The notes under the pieces were generated by a model that was not told the DNA's origin, did no database searches, and saw nothing but the letters and a program-made list of their open reading frames with translations. Made by a program: the position numbers and the translations under genes. This document shows positions 20,472 through 30,643 of a DNA stretch of 64,000 bases, piece by piece (the stretch's first letter is position 1; the number at the start of each line of letters is the position of its first letter). The stretch comes from Syntrophorhabdaceae bacterium PtaU1.Bin034 (lineage in GTDB: Bacteria; Desulfobacterota_G; Syntrophorhabdia; Syntrophorhabdales; WCHB1-27), in assembly GCA_002067405.1 (NCBI GenBank), contig MVRP01000001.1:1-64000 (forward strand), written 5' to 3'.

Positions 20472-21337
20472 AGCTGAAGATAGGGATACCAAAGGGAAGC
20501 CTGCAGGAAAGCACGCTGAGGCTCTTCAAGAATGCGGGTTACACGATAAAGCTCGCTGACCGGTCGTATGTGCCGGTTATCGATGATCCCGAGCTGGACG
20601 GCCTTGTCATAAGGGCGCAGGAGATGGGGCGTTACGTGGAAAACGGCATTCTCGATATGGGTATAACCGGCCTCGACTGGGTGCTCGAACAGAACTCCAA
20701 GGTCGTGGAAGTGGCCCGCCTTCGCTACGGCAAAGTGGGGTTCAGGGGCGTAAAATGGGTGGTCGCCGTCCCGGTCGATTCGCCCGTAAAGGACATCCCG
20801 GGGCTTCAAGGCAAGAAGATAGCCACCGAGCTTGTCGGTTTCACGACCCGCTTCCTCAAATCCCGAAAAATAGATGCCACCGTCGAGTATTCCTGGGGTG
20901 CAACGGAGGCCAAGCCGCCGCTCCTCGCCGACGCCATCGTCGAGGTGACGGAAACGGGCGCATCCCTTGTGGCGAACAATCTTCGCATCGTCGACACGAT
21001 CCTTGAATCGGAAACCGTGGTGATAGCGAACAAGGCGGCCATCAAGGACAAGTGGAAGAAGACGAAGATCGAGAATATCGTCATGCTCCTCAAGGCGGCC
21101 CTGCTTGCAGACGAGAAGGTCGGGCTCAAGATGAACGTGCCCAAGAACAAGCTGCAAGCCGTGATCGGCGTCCTTCCCTCCCTGCATACGCCCACTGTCT
21201 CGAGTCTCGCAGACGGCGAATGGGTGGCCATTGAGGTGATCATCGACGAGCAGGTGGTAAGAGACATCATACCGTCTCTCAGAAGGGCAGGCGCCGAGGG
21301 CATTGTGGAATATCCGTTGAACAAGGTAATACTTTAG
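20468..21337 (+). CDS. hisG: ATP phosphoribosyltransferase, long form (289 aa)
   Basis: First enzyme of histidine synthesis. At 289 aa, with a C-terminal ACT-like regulatory domain (residues about 210-289: NIVMLLKAALLADEKVGLKMNVPKNKLQAVIGVLPSL), it is the long form that is feedback-inhibited by histidine and does not need HisZ. The catalytic part has GIPKGSLQESTLRLF, DMGITGLDWVLE and ETGASLVANNLRIVDTI. The start is GTG in a 4-nt overlap with hisD. Confidence 0.95.
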   Translation: MKLKIGIPKGSLQESTLRLFKNAGYTIKLADRSYVPVIDDPELDGLVIRAQEMGRYVENGILDMGITGLDWVLEQNSKVVEVARLRYGKVGFRGVKWVVAVPVDSPVKDIPGLQGKKIATELVGFTTRFLKSRKIDATVEYSWGATEAKPPLLADAIVEVTETGASLVANNLRIVDTILESETVVIANKAAIKDKWKKTKIENIVMLLKAALLADEKVGLKMNVPKNKLQAVIGVLPSLHTPTVSSLADGEWVAIEVIIDEQVVRDIIPSLRRAGAEGIVEYPLNKVIL

Positions 21338-21345
21338 GGGGACCC

Positions 21346-21930
21346 ATGAACCGGGCGTCGGAAACGGCGAGGAAGACCAGGGAAACACAGGTGCGGGTGG
21401 AGTGGAAGCTGGACGGTGAAGGCAGCTACCACATCTCCACGGGCATCCCCTTCTTCAACCACATGCTGGAGCTCTTTGCGCGCCACGGCTTCTTCGACCT
21501 TACGATCGAGGCAAAGGGCGATATCGATATCGACTATCACCACACCATCGAAGACACCGGCATTACGCTTGGAAAGGCGCTGAGGGAGGCGCTGCCTGCC
21601 TTCGAAGGCATCAGGCGCTACGGCCATTCGGTCTTGCCCATGGATGAATCCCTTTGCATGGTCGCGATCGATATGAGCGGGAGGCCATGTCTCGTCTGGA
21701 ACGGAGACACGGGCGGGAAGCTCGGGTCTTTCGACGGAGAAGTAGTAAAGGAATTCTTTCAGGGCTTCGTGAACGAAGCGCGCGTCACCCTCCACGTGAA
21801 CCTGCTTTACGGAGAGAACCTGCACCACAGGATCGAGGCGATCTTCAAGGGCTTTGGCAGGGCCCTCCGTGAGGCTGTGGCAACGGACGAGAAGGTAAAG
21901 GGAGCCCTTTCGACAAAAGGTATCTTATGA
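21346..21930 (+). CDS. hisB: Imidazoleglycerol-phosphate dehydratase (194 aa)
   Basis: Manganese-dependent dehydratase of histidine synthesis. The metal-binding repeats FNHMLELFARHGFFD with DIDIDYHHTIEDTGITLG, and later LYGENLHHRIEAIFKGFGRALREA, are all present. It is the single-function form, with no histidinol-phosphatase domain. The start has AGGGGGA upstream. The stop overlaps hisH by 4 nt. Confidence 0.95.
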   Translation: MNRASETARKTRETQVRVEWKLDGEGSYHISTGIPFFNHMLELFARHGFFDLTIEAKGDIDIDYHHTIEDTGITLGKALREALPAFEGIRRYGHSVLPMDESLCMVAIDMSGRPCLVWNGDTGGKLGSFDGEVVKEFFQGFVNEARVTLHVNLLYGENLHHRIEAIFKGFGRALREAVATDEKVKGALSTKGIL

Positions 21931-22535
21931 TCGCGATTGTAGATTACGGCATGGGGAATCTGAGGAGCGTGACGAACGCGTTCCGGAGTCTTGGCGCCCG
22001 GATCACCATTACGAGAGACGAGCGGATTATCAGGGACGCAAAGGCCATTGTGCTTCCCGGCGTAGGGGCTTTCGGTAAGTGCGTGGAAAATCTGAAGAAA
22101 TTCGGGTTGTTCGATCTCCTCAAAGAGCAGATCGCGAGAGGAAAACCGTATCTGGGCATATGCCTCGGCATGCAGATCCTCCTCGAATCATCCGAAGAGG
22201 CACCGGGCGTGGAAGGGATGGGCGTGATCAAGGGCCGGGTAGTCCGCTTTAAGGGAGACATGAAGATACCCCATATGGGCTGGAACAGCGTGGACATCGC
22301 GAAACCGGGCAGGATTTTCGAGGGCATTCCCAAGGGCTCCTATTTTTACTTTGTCCACTCCTACTATCCCGACCCGGATGCATCTGAAGGCGTGTCAGCC
22401 ACGATTACCGACTACGGCATAAAATTTACCTCGTCAGTTCAAAAGGATAATATTTTCGCCTCCCAGTTCCACCCGGAAAAAAGCCAGCACATCGGGCTTA
22501 CCCTACTAAGGAATTTTGTGAAATCATGCGAGTAG
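21927..22535 (+). CDS. hisH: Imidazole glycerol phosphate synthase, glutaminase subunit (202 aa)
   Basis: Provides ammonia to HisF. The class I amidotransferase triad is visible: Cys79 in YLGICLGMQILLESS, and His and Glu in ASQFHPEKSQ near the C-terminus. MIAIVDYGMGNLRSV is the usual N-terminus. Its partner hisF is three genes downstream. Confidence 0.95.
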   Translation: MIAIVDYGMGNLRSVTNAFRSLGARITITRDERIIRDAKAIVLPGVGAFGKCVENLKKFGLFDLLKEQIARGKPYLGICLGMQILLESSEEAPGVEGMGVIKGRVVRFKGDMKIPHMGWNSVDIAKPGRIFEGIPKGSYFYFVHSYYPDPDASEGVSATITDYGIKFTSSVQKDNIFASQFHPEKSQHIGLTLLRNFVKSCE

Positions 22536-23164
22536 CAGTGCTCTTCGTCGCATCACTTGCTTTGCTGGTTGCCGGCTTCTCGGGCGCCGCGTTGGCGCTC
22601 GGGTTGTATGTCGAGCGGCTGGGCAACATGAACGTCTCGACATGCCCTTACTGTCAGCGGGCAATAATGCCCGGCGGGATACACGAGAACGCAGAGACCA
22701 TCCTGGCGACCGAGTTCGGGGGAATGCTCGAAGAAAAGGGCATCAGGTTCACACGGGAGCCCGGTCAGTCCCGGTTTCTGAATGTTCTCGTGTACCGTTT
22801 CCAGGAGCGGCGGGGAGGCAATTTCTCGGTTGAGAGACCTGCAAGCGTAGGGTTCCACGCGCATCTGTTCGAGGATACGAGGCTCGTACGGACGTTCGTT
22901 TTTGACGAGACGCAGCAGGCCCTATCGGAGAACGTATTAGGCTTTTTCAAGTTCTGGAAGAGGGGCGCCAAATGGATCACGGCCGGGGACCTTGCGCGGG
23001 AAGGCGTGGAAAAGGCGGTTGACGTGTTCGCCGAAGAACTGAAGGCGCTGGGCGAACCGAAAGCAGGGATCGAACCGAAAGCAGGGATCGAACCGAAAGC
23101 AGGGATCGAACCGAAAGCAGGGATCGAACCGAAAGAGCCCGAGTCGGCGGAGGCGACGCCTTGA
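22526..23164 (+). CDS. Exported hypothetical protein with EPKAGI tandem repeat (212 aa)
   Basis: Not recognised. An N-terminal hydrophobic segment (VAVLFVASLALLVAGFSGAALAL) suggests export or a membrane anchor. A CPYC motif (STCPYCQRAIMPGG) follows near residue 38. The C-terminus is a low-complexity tail of EPKAGI units encoded by exact 18-bp repeats. It overlaps hisH by 10 nt and its stop overlaps the hisA TTG start, so it is translated with the his genes, but nothing in it suggests a histidine enzyme. The CPYC could be a redox or metal site. Confidence 0.6.
   Translation: MRVAVLFVASLALLVAGFSGAALALGLYVERLGNMNVSTCPYCQRAIMPGGIHENAETILATEFGGMLEEKGIRFTREPGQSRFLNVLVYRFQERRGGNFSVERPASVGFHAHLFEDTRLVRTFVFDETQQALSENVLGFFKFWKRGAKWITAGDLAREGVEKAVDVFAEELKALGEPKAGIEPKAGIEPKAGIEPKAGIEPKEPESAEATP
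23054..23135 (+). repeat. Four exact 18-bp direct repeats plus a partial copy, in frame
   Basis: The unit GAACCGAAAGCAGGGATC occurs at 23054-23071, 23072-23089, 23090-23107 and 23108-23125, with the first 10 bases again at 23126-23135. It encodes EPKAGI. The copies are identical, which points to recent slippage. Changes in copy number would keep the frame. Confidence 0.9.
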
Positions 23165-23868
23165 AGATATTCTTTGCCATGGATCTCATCGCCGGCCAGG
23201 CTGTCAGGCTCGTCAAAGGTGATTTCATGCAGAAGACGGTTTACAGCGACAATCCCCCGGAAATGATCGAGCAGATGAGGCGTGAAGGGGCGAAAGATTT
23301 CCACGTCATCGATCTGGACGGCGCTCGCACGGGCAGCGGTGTCCATACAGAACTGGTGAAGGCGATCAGAAGCCGCATAGACGGTTATCTGGAGGTAGGC
23401 GGGGGGATTCGCTCGGAAGAGGATATTGCGCGCTATTCCGAGGCCGGGGTGAACGGCATCATTGTCGGAACAAGGGCGCTCACGGATCAGACCTTCTTCG
23501 AAAGGCTCGCCGCCTTTAAGAATATCGTCCTGGGTCTGGATATGTATGAAGGCAAGCTTATGGTAAAGGGCTGGAAAGAGGCAGTGCCCCTTGAGACGGT
23601 TAAGGTCCTTGAAGATGCCCGAAGAGTGGGCATAATGGCGCTTCTCTGCACGAATATCGCCCACGACGGAATGCTCACGGGCCCGGATTTCGAGGGCATC
23701 GGCAAGATGCAGTCGATGACACCCCTTCCCCTTATTGCGAGCGGCGGCGTGAGCAGCGTCGATGACCTGAAAAGGCTCCGGGATATGGATGTGTGGGCCG
23801 CCATAGTGGGCAAGGCCTTCTACGAAGGCAGGATACGGATTGAAGAGGCAATGAATTATGCTGACTAA
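23161..23868 (+). CDS. hisA: ProFAR isomerase (235 aa)
   Basis: Isomerises ProFAR to PRFAR in histidine synthesis. A TIM barrel with [18 protein letters not shown] (catalytic Asp near residue 8), [13 protein letters not shown] and [15 protein letters not shown]. The start is TTG, overlapping the stop of the previous gene (TTGA). Its end overlaps hisF by 11 nt. Confidence 0.94.
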   Translation: MKIFFAMDLIAGQAVRLVKGDFMQKTVYSDNPPEMIEQMRREGAKDFHVIDLDGARTGSGVHTELVKAIRSRIDGYLEVGGGIRSEEDIARYSEAGVNGIIVGTRALTDQTFFERLAAFKNIVLGLDMYEGKLMVKGWKEAVPLETVKVLEDARRVGIMALLCTNIAHDGMLTGPDFEGIGKMQSMTPLPLIASGGVSSVDDLKRLRDMDVWAAIVGKAFYEGRIRIEEAMNYAD

Positions 23869-24613
23869 GCGGATTATCCCCTGCCTCGACGTGAAGGAAG
23901 GCAGGGTCGTGAAAGGACAGAACTTCGTCAATCTCAGGGATGCAGGGGGGCCGGTGGAGAACGCCAAGGCGTATGAAGAGCAAATGGCGGACGAACTCTG
24001 TTTTCTCGATATCACCGCATCCCACGAATCAAGGAAAACGATTCTCCACGTTGTCGAGGACGTGGCGAACGAGGTTTTCATGCCCCTCACGGTCGGTGGG
24101 GGCATAAGGGGCCTGGAAGACATCAGGAACATTCTTCTCGCGGGTGCCGACAAGGTCACGATCAATACCGCCGCAATAGAGAGGCCCGAGATCATTGCCG
24201 AGGCGAGTGAGATGTTCGGGAGCCAGTGTATCTGTGTCGCCATCGATGCAAAGGCTAAGGGAGACGGCTTCGAGGTCTACACGTACGGAGGAAGGAAGCC
24301 GACCGGCGTCGATGCAATAGGATGGGCACGAAAGGTGGAGACCCTGGGCGCAGGAGAAATCCTCCTCACGAGCATGGACAGGGACGGGACAAAGATCGGT
24401 TATGATATCCCCCTCACCCGCACGATCTCGGAAGCAGTCAGCATACCCGTCATTGCCTCCGGCGGCGTGGGAACCCTGGAGCACCTGTACGAAGGTCTGG
24501 TCGAAGGCAAAGCGGACGCGGTTCTTGCCGCCTCGATCTTCCATTATCGGGAATACTCGGTCGTGGAATGCAAGCGGTATCTCCGGGATCGCGGCGTCAG
24601 CGTCCGTCTGTAA
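23858..24613 (+). CDS. hisF: Imidazole glycerol phosphate synthase, cyclase subunit (251 aa)
   Basis: Forms imidazole glycerol phosphate with His[24 protein letters not shown] holds the catalytic Asp11, and the second Asp is in [15 protein letters not shown]. Length is normal. The his cluster lacks hisC, hisE and hisN, which must be elsewhere. Confidence 0.96.
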   Translation: MLTKRIIPCLDVKEGRVVKGQNFVNLRDAGGPVENAKAYEEQMADELCFLDITASHESRKTILHVVEDVANEVFMPLTVGGGIRGLEDIRNILLAGADKVTINTAAIERPEIIAEASEMFGSQCICVAIDAKAKGDGFEVYTYGGRKPTGVDAIGWARKVETLGAGEILLTSMDRDGTKIGYDIPLTRTISEAVSIPVIASGGVGTLEHLYEGLVEGKADAVLAASIFHYREYSVVECKRYLRDRGVSVRL

Positions 24614-24722
24614 CATCCGCTTTTACCGTGGCAAAAAAGACCGATCTAAGGTAGCATAAAAGGATCAAATATCAATGATTCCCTGCCGGCGTGCTGGAGG
24701 GGCTCATTTTAGGAGTCCGGTT

Positions 24723-25118
24723 GTGGATACTATTATCGACATCGTAAAATGGGATGCAAACGGGCTTGTGCCAGCAATAGTTCAAGATGAGAAGACGCGA
24801 GACGTAGTGATGATGGCCTACATGAACGCAGAGTCCCTCAAGCTGACGGTTGAGACGAAGAAGGCTACCTATTGGTCGCGGTCACGAAAGGAACTGTGGG
24901 TCAAAGGTGCGACATCAGGCCACTTCCAGGAAGTGAAGTCCGTCAGCATCGATTGCGACGGCGACGCCATCCTGCTTGTGGTGGAACAGAAGACAGGGGC
25001 CTGCCATACCGGGCACTGGAGCTGCTTTTACCGAGAATGGCAGGAAAGCGGCTGGACCGAGGTAGGCAAAAAGGTCTTTGACGAAAAAGCGGTTTACGGT
25101 GACAAAAGCAAGGGATAG
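24723..25118 (+). CDS. hisI: Phosphoribosyl-AMP cyclohydrolase (131 aa)
   Basis: Opens the purine ring of PR-AMP in histidine synthesis. [36 protein letters not shown] and the metal-binding [26 protein letters not shown] are diagnostic. GTG at 24723 is chosen because AGGAG lies 7 nt upstream; the frame is open further up, without a site. There is no fused HisE domain. It is separated from hisF by 110 nt and overlaps pgpA. Confidence 0.92.
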   Translation: MDTIIDIVKWDANGLVPAIVQDEKTRDVVMMAYMNAESLKLTVETKKATYWSRSRKELWVKGATSGHFQEVKSVSIDCDGDAILLVVEQKTGACHTGHWSCFYREWQESGWTEVGKKVFDEKAVYGDKSKG

Positions 25119-25545
25119 GGTGTGGAGGGTCATATCAACCTGCGGTTATTCCGGATATCTGCCAAAGGCGCCGGGCACTTATGCATCCATCCTTGCCTGT
25201 GTTCTTCTCTACTTTTTGCCCCTTCTCGGCCATATTGTCCCGATCCTCATTATTACTGTTGCAGGCATTGTTGCAGTTGAAAAAATAAGGGGTAACGAAA
25301 AAGACCCGGGCTATGTCGTGATCGATGAATTCGTGGGCATGCTCATCACGATGGTCGGGCACAGTCCCGGCGTATGGAGTCTGAGCAAAGGCTTTATTCT
25401 CTTTCGCGCCTTTGATATACTAAAACCCTACCCTGTACGAAGATTGGAGCGCCTGCCCGGCGCCTTTGGCATTATCGCGGATGATGTTGCGGCGGCCATT
25501 TTTGCAAACATTGCGCTCCTCATATGGGAGAGGCTGTCGGGATGA
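25078..25545 (+). CDS. pgpA: Phosphatidylglycerophosphatase A (155 aa)
   Basis: Membrane phosphatase making phosphatidylglycerol. [31 protein letters not shown] and [19 protein letters not shown] are PgpA signatures, with three to four hydrophobic segments. The start is uncertain: TTG at 25078 overlaps hisI by 41 nt, and GTG at 25099 is an alternative with a similar lack of site. The stop overlaps the pncC start. Confidence 0.9.
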   Translation: MTKKRFTVTKARDRVWRVISTCGYSGYLPKAPGTYASILACVLLYFLPLLGHIVPILIITVAGIVAVEKIRGNEKDPGYVVIDEFVGMLITMVGHSPGVWSLSKGFILFRAFDILKPYPVRRLERLPGAFGIIADDVAAAIFANIALLIWERLSG

Positions 25546-26021
25546 ATCCTGAAGAAAAGCTGAACAGGCTGCTCGCTGAGAGACAACTGACCATAGCCCT
25601 TGCCGAATCCTGCACCGGAGGCCTGATTTCGAGCAGGATCACGGATGTTGCAGGATCGTCCAACCACTTCGAGAGCGGCCTCGTGACGTACAGCAACGAG
25701 GCAAAAGAAGGCTTTCTTCGCGTTCCCCATGACCTTATTAAAACCAAAGGGGCGGTGAGCGCGGAGGTTGCGGAAAAGATGGCCCAGGGGGTCCGCGAGG
25801 TAACGGGTGCGGATATAGGCCTTTCGGTAACCGGTATTGCGGGCCCGGGAGGGGGTTCCTGCGAGAAGCCCGTGGGAACGGTTTACATGGGCCTGGCCGT
25901 GAGCGGGAAAAGTTTCGTCCGCAAGCACAAGTTCTCGGGCGACCGGCTGACGATAAAGAAGCTGACCGCGGACGAGGCGCTTAAGTTCGCCATCGACTAC
26001 CTGGAGGGACGGGTGGAATGA
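25542..26021 (+). CDS. pncC: CinA C-terminal-type nicotinamide-nucleotide amidase (159 aa)
   Basis: Deamidates NMN to nicotinate mononucleotide, recycling pyridine nucleotides. [25 protein letters not shown] and [24 protein letters not shown] are the CinA_C signatures. It is the stand-alone C-terminal form without the MoCF-like N-domain. The ATG at 25542 overlaps the pgpA stop (ATGA). Confidence 0.9.
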   Translation: MNPEEKLNRLLAERQLTIALAESCTGGLISSRITDVAGSSNHFESGLVTYSNEAKEGFLRVPHDLIKTKGAVSAEVAEKMAQGVREVTGADIGLSVTGIAGPGGGSCEKPVGTVYMGLAVSGKSFVRKHKFSGDRLTIKKLTADEALKFAIDYLEGRVE

Positions 26022-26572
26022 GAGCCTTCCTGGCACTGGAGATCCCTGAGGATATAATCGGCTATCTGAAAAAAGTGACCGAGAGACTGGCAAAGCGGAC
26101 CGGGGGCGTGCGCTGGGTGAGAAACGAGGGCATCCATATTACGGTGAAATTCCTGGGCGAGACCGAAGATGCCCTTGCGGAGAGCATGAAAGATATCCTC
26201 GCCCCTATGGGAGAGCTGTTCGGGCCTATTGCTGCGCGCCTGGGCGGGCTTGACGCCTTTCCCTCAAGGAGGAGCGCCAGGGTTATCGTGGTGAAGCTCA
26301 AAGAGGGGGCTGAGCCCATACAGGCGGTGTTTTCGGAAATTGAGGAGCGCCTTGCAGGCATAGATATAGAAAAGGAAAAGAGGGGTCTGGTTCCGCACAT
26401 TACGCTGGGAAGAAGGCGGGTGCCGAAGCCGTTCCCCAACGGAGACCCGATGCCGATCGACGAGAAGGATTTCGTCATCCAAAATCTGGTTCTCTACAAG
26501 AGCACCCTGACACCGGGCGGCGCTATTTACGCCCCTATCTGGAAGATCAAACTCGGAGGCGAAAACGGATGA
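26018..26572 (+). CDS. thpR: RNA 2',3'-cyclic phosphodiesterase (184 aa)
   Basis: A 2H phosphoesterase: both catalytic HxT motifs are visible, HITVKFLGE (near residue 42) and HITLGRRR (near residue 127). [13 protein letters not shown] is the typical start. It overlaps pncC and recA by 4 nt each, as in other deltaproteobacterial cinA-thpR-recA clusters. Confidence 0.9.
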   Translation: MRAFLALEIPEDIIGYLKKVTERLAKRTGGVRWVRNEGIHITVKFLGETEDALAESMKDILAPMGELFGPIAARLGGLDAFPSRRSARVIVVKLKEGAEPIQAVFSEIEERLAGIDIEKEKRGLVPHITLGRRRVPKPFPNGDPMPIDEKDFVIQNLVLYKSTLTPGGAIYAPIWKIKLGGENG

Positions 26573-27594
26573 GGGAAGAAAGCAGCAGGACGAAGTCGGA
26601 GGAAGGGAACAAGGTCAAGGCTGTAGAGATGGCGATGACCCAGATCGAGCGCCAGTTCGGAAAGGGTTCCATCATGAAGCTCGGAGAGAAGGCGATAGAA
26701 GAGATCCCCGTTGTCTCGACGGGATCACTCGCGCTTAACATTGCCCTCGGCATAGGCGGCCTCCCCCGCGGGCGGGTGATAGAGATTTTTGGGCCGGAAG
26801 CCTCGGGCAAGACCACCCTCGCGCTCCAGGTTGTCGCGGAGACGCAAAAACTGGGCGGAGTGGCGGCGTTTATCGATGCGGAGCACGCCCTCGATGTTCA
26901 TTACGCGAACCGATTAGGGGTGAAAACCGAAGACCTCCTCATATCCCAGCCGGATACGGGGGAACAGGCCCTCGAGATCACCGAGATCCTCGTGCGGAGC
27001 GGCGGGGTGGATATCGTGGTCGTTGACTCTGTGGCAGCCCTCGTCCCCCGTGCAGAGATCGAAGGGGAGATGGGCGACCAGCACATGGGCCTGCAGGCCC
27101 GCCTCATGTCCCAGGCCCTCAGAAAGCTGACCGCCACGATCAGCAAGTCGATGACGATCGTGGTATTTATCAACCAGATCCGGCAGAAGATAGGGATCAT
27201 GTTCGGTAACCCCGAGACCACCACGGGCGGCAACGCCCTGAAATTCTATTCGTCCGTGAGGCTCGACATCAGGCGCATATCGGCCATCAAGGACGGCCAG
27301 GACGTGGTCGGATCGAGAACAAGGGTTAAGGTGGTAAAGAACAAGCTCGCCCCCCCCTTCAGGGAAGCGGAATTCGATATCGTTTTCGGAGAGGGCATTT
27401 CGAGGGAAGGCGATATTATCGACCTAGGGGTGGAAGCGAATATCATAGAAAAATCAGGGACGTGGTTCTCCTACGGCGACACGCGTATCGGACAGGGCAG
27501 AGAGAACGCTAAAGAGTTCCTCAAGACCCATCCGGAGATGGCGGCCGAGGTGGAATCCAAGGTGCTGGCTCATTTTAGTCTTAGAAAGGAATAA
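26569..27594 (+). CDS. recA: Recombinase RecA (341 aa)
   Basis: Strand-exchange and SOS coprotease. Walker [10 protein letters not shown] lies at residues 75-83; [43 protein letters not shown] and loop sequences are diagnostic. It starts by a 4-nt overlap with thpR, with no separate promoter or LexA box visible next to it, so any SOS control must act further upstream. No recX follows; alaS begins 2 nt later. Confidence 0.98.
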   Translation: MREESSRTKSEEGNKVKAVEMAMTQIERQFGKGSIMKLGEKAIEEIPVVSTGSLALNIALGIGGLPRGRVIEIFGPEASGKTTLALQVVAETQKLGGVAAFIDAEHALDVHYANRLGVKTEDLLISQPDTGEQALEITEILVRSGGVDIVVVDSVAALVPRAEIEGEMGDQHMGLQARLMSQALRKLTATISKSMTIVVFINQIRQKIGIMFGNPETTTGGNALKFYSSVRLDIRRISAIKDGQDVVGSRTRVKVVKNKLAPPFREAEFDIVFGEGISREGDIIDLGVEANIIEKSGTWFSYGDTRIGQGRENAKEFLKTHPEMAAEVESKVLAHFSLRKE

Positions 27595-27596
27595 TC

Positions 27597-30221
27597 GTGC
27601 TGTCAAAAGAAACGCGAAAAAGATTTCTGGAATTCTTTGCGGGCTGCGGTCACACGATCGTGCCCAGCTCCTCGCTCGTGCCTGACAAAGACCCGAGCCT
27701 TCTCTTTGTCAATGCAGGGATGGTGCAGTTCAAAAATGTCTTCCTCGGCGCTGAAAAACGGCCGTATACCCGCGCCACAAGCTCGCAGAAATGCGTGCGG
27801 GCAGGCGGAAAGCACAACGATCTGGAGAACGTCGGCAGGACGCTGCGCCACCACACCTTTTTTGAAATGCTCGGCAATTTCTCTTTTGGTGATTATTTCA
27901 AGAAGGACGCCATCGCCTATGCATGGGAATTCCTGCTCAAGGACCTGGGCCTCGACAAAAATCGTCTCTGGGTCACTGTTTTTCAGGAGGACGACGAGGC
28001 GGAGGATTTATGGAAAGCCGTCGGGGTATCGCCGTCGAGGATCGTGAGGCTCGGGGAAAAGGACAACTTCTGGTCCATGGGCGATGAGGGTCCGTGCGGG
28101 CCGTGCTCCGAGATCATTTACGACCTTGGCGAGGAAGTGGGCTGCAGGCAGCCGACCTGCGCAGTGGGCTGCGACTGCGACCGGTACCTCGAGATATGGA
28201 ATCTCGTATTCATGCAGTACGAGCGTTCGCGCGACGGCAGCATGACAAAGCTTCCCAATCCGTCGATCGATACCGGTATGGGGCTGGAGCGTATCGCTTC
28301 CGTTCTTCAGGGGAAAATAGGTAATTACGAGACCGATCTTTTCATGCCGCTCCTCACCAAACTGGAAGACATCTCGGGCCACGTATACGGCGAAAAAGAG
28401 CAGATAGACATCGCCTTTCGGGTCATCGCCGACCACGTGAGGGGCGCGACGTTTATCATCAACGACGGGGTACTGCCCTCGAAAGAGGGGCGGGGATACG
28501 TGCTGCGCAGGATCATGCGGCGGGCCCTCCGTTACGGGAAAAAGATAGGCATCGAGAAGGATTTTCTCCAGGATCTCTCAAAGATAGTGGTGGACATGAT
28601 GGAAGATGTCTACCCCGAGGTCAAGAACAACTACCCCTTTATCCTGAGCATCCTTAAGGGCGAGGAAGAACGCTTCCTCGAGACCCTGAGCGTCGGCATG
28701 AGGCTCTATGACGAGGTCAAAAGGGATGTCGCGGCCAGAGGCGACAAGGTGATTCCCGGGGACGTCGTCTACAGACTTTACGACACCTTCGGCTTCCCTG
28801 TCGACATTACTGACGAGATGGCCCGCGAAGACGGCCTCTCCCTCGATATGCCGGGCTTCGAAAAGGCCCTCAACGAGCAGAAAGAGCGGTCCAGGACCGA
28901 CTGGCGCATGAAAAAGGAAGGCATTGCCCAGGAAGTGGGACAGGTCCTGGCAGAAGACCTGAAAAATGTCTTCACCGGCTATGAAACGCTCGAAGCCGAT
29001 GCGACCATCCTCGCCATCGTGAAGGACGGCCGGACGGTGAAAGAGATTGTCGAAGGGGATGAAGCAAGCCTTTTCTTCGATGTCACGCCGTTTTACGGAG
29101 AGGCGGGTGGCCAGGTGAGCGACGACGGCACGATCACGGGCGATTCATCCCTTGCTACCGTGTCGGGCGTGACCAGGGTAAAGGAACATCTCTTCTCCCA
29201 TCCCGTCAAGGTAGAGAAAGGTGCATTCAGGACAGGCCAGTCAGTGCATCTTGCGGTCGACCGGGAAAAAAGGCGGGCCATAGCGAGGAACCACACGGCC
29301 ACGCACCTTCTCCAGTTCGCCCTGAGGTCGGTTCTCGGCGAACACGTGAAGCAGTCGGGATCACTCGTGGAAAGGGACAGGCTGCGGTTCGACTTCTCCC
29401 ATTTTCAGGGTATGAACGTTGAAGAGCTCGCGAAGGTGGAGGATATCGTCAACGAGAAGATACTCGACACCGAGGACGTAAAGACCGAGGTGAAAAGCAG
29501 GGAGGACGCCATCCGGGAAGGGGCTACGGCCCTTTTCGAAGAGAAATATGGTGAGACCGTTCGTGTCGTCTCCATCAACGAGTTCAGCCGCGAGCTGTGC
29601 GGCGGCACCCACGTGAAGAACACGGGAGAGATAGGGAGCTTCGCGATCATCGGCGAAGGATCGCTCGCATCCGGCATACGAAGGATCGAGGCGGTAACCG
29701 GGAAGGGCGCTATAGCTCACCGGAGAAAGATCGAAGGCATGGCAAAATCAATTGCCAGGGACCTCAAGACGGACCTCGATACCCTGGAAGACAGGGTGGA
29801 AGGGCTCCTCAAGGAACTTGATGCGAGGGAGAAGGAAACCAGCCACCTGAAGGATGAGATGACCAGGCAGCACATCGAGGAAGCCATAAAAGGCGCATAC
29901 CAGAAGAACGGGGCAAAAATCGTTTCCATGTTCGTCCCCGGCGGTAAGGCTGACGATCTCAGAAAAGCGACCGATATTATCCGCGACAAGCTGAAAAGCT
30001 GCGTGGTAGTTGTAGGCACTAAAGAAGGCGAAAAGGGACTCCTGGTCGCGGCAGTGACGAAAGACCTCACCGATACCTTTAAGGCCGGCGATATCATCAG
30101 GGGTATCGCAGCAAAGTTTCACGGCAAGGGCGGCGGTAACCCCCAGATGGCGCAGGGCGGCGTGCCGGCGGATCAGGTCGGCGAGGCGCTGAACTACGTG
30201 AAGGAACTGGTTGGCGCATAA
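27597..30221 (+). CDS. alaS: Alanine-tRNA ligase (874 aa)
   Basis: Charges tRNA-Ala. The catalytic core (FFAGCGHTIVPSSSLVPDKDPSLLFVNAGM, TRATSSQKCVRAGGKHNDLENVG), the editing domain (HTATHLLQFALRSVLG with zinc ligands, and CGGTHVKNTGEIG) and the C-terminal DHHA1 domain (GKGGGNPQMAQGG) are complete. The start is GTG. The recA-alaS order is common in this group. Confidence 0.97.
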   Translation: MLSKETRKRFLEFFAGCGHTIVPSSSLVPDKDPSLLFVNAGMVQFKNVFLGAEKRPYTRATSSQKCVRAGGKHNDLENVGRTLRHHTFFEMLGNFSFGDYFKKDAIAYAWEFLLKDLGLDKNRLWVTVFQEDDEAEDLWKAVGVSPSRIVRLGEKDNFWSMGDEGPCGPCSEIIYDLGEEVGCRQPTCAVGCDCDRYLEIWNLVFMQYERSRDGSMTKLPNPSIDTGMGLERIASVLQGKIGNYETDLFMPLLTKLEDISGHVYGEKEQIDIAFRVIADHVRGATFIINDGVLPSKEGRGYVLRRIMRRALRYGKKIGIEKDFLQDLSKIVVDMMEDVYPEVKNNYPFILSILKGEEERFLETLSVGMRLYDEVKRDVAARGDKVIPGDVVYRLYDTFGFPVDITDEMAREDGLSLDMPGFEKALNEQKERSRTDWRMKKEGIAQEVGQVLAEDLKNVFTGYETLEADATILAIVKDGRTVKEIVEGDEASLFFDVTPFYGEAGGQVSDDGTITGDSSLATVSGVTRVKEHLFSHPVKVEKGAFRTGQSVHLAVDREKRRAIARNHTATHLLQFALRSVLGEHVKQSGSLVERDRLRFDFSHFQGMNVEELAKVEDIVNEKILDTEDVKTEVKSREDAIREGATALFEEKYGETVRVVSINEFSRELCGGTHVKNTGEIGSFAIIGEGSLASGIRRIEAVTGKGAIAHRRKIEGMAKSIARDLKTDLDTLEDRVEGLLKELDAREKETSHLKDEMTRQHIEEAIKGAYQKNGAKIVSMFVPGGKADDLRKATDIIRDKLKSCVVVVGTKEGEKGLLVAAVTKDLTDTFKAGDIIRGIAAKFHGKGGGNPQMAQGGVPADQVGEALNYVKELVGA

Positions 30222-30230
30222 ATTGTCAGT

Positions 30231-30273
30231 TCAGGGAAAGGACCGAGAGGCATGTCTTCGGTCCTTTCCCTGA
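30231..30273 (+). terminator. Strong hairpin after alaS
   Basis: TCAGGGAAAGGACCGA (30231-30246) and TCGGTCCTTTCCCTGA (30258-30273) form a perfect 16-bp stem with an 11-nt loop. No T-tract follows, so termination may need Rho or the hairpin may protect the mRNA end. It closes the long cluster begun at dnaN. Confidence 0.7.
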
Positions 30274-30356
30274 ACGTTCCCCACACCGGGTGCCTTTCGT
30301 GCATGACACAACTAACAGACCGGATTGAACCGGGCCCTCAATCGGGCCGCCACCCC

Positions 30357-30527
30357 TCACGCCGTAGATACGTTGTAGCTCTCGCATTCCGGGCACGTTA
30401 CCCTGCGCGAAGCTGCCCGGCCCTCCCCCTCCTTATCCTTCTTCCCGGTTTCGGGCGGGGGCCCTTGGCCCTCCTTGATCTCGAACCTGCAGCCGCAATC
30501 GTTACAGACAAGTTGTTTCGTCTTCAA
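30357..30527 (-). CDS. Small zinc-ribbon protein (56 aa)
   Basis: A short gene starting TTG at 30527 with AGGAGGATCTC directly upstream. The product begins MKTKQLVCNDCGCRFEI and ends VTCPECESYNVSTA, so two Cys pairs (C8/C11, C45/C48, plus C13) flank a Gly/Pro/Lys-rich loop, typical of small zinc ribbons such as FmdB-like proteins. The stretch to alaS holds only the alaS terminator. Function is unknown. Confidence 0.65.
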   Translation of the reverse strand: MKTKQLVCNDCGCRFEIKEGQGPPPETGKKDKEGEGRAASRRVTCPECESYNVSTA

Positions 30528-30643
30528 GAGATCCTCCTTGTCTTTCTGATCTTTCTGAATTCCCGAATTATGAACTCCATTCCTAAATATAAATCGTCGA
30601 AACAGCTAATCCAGGCCGCCGATATCCGTGAGACGATTCAGCC

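Noticed and set aside
22765..24243. 492-codon minus-strand frame over hisA and hisF
   Set aside because: Long only because of high GC content on the opposite strand; hisA and hisF on the plus strand are certain.
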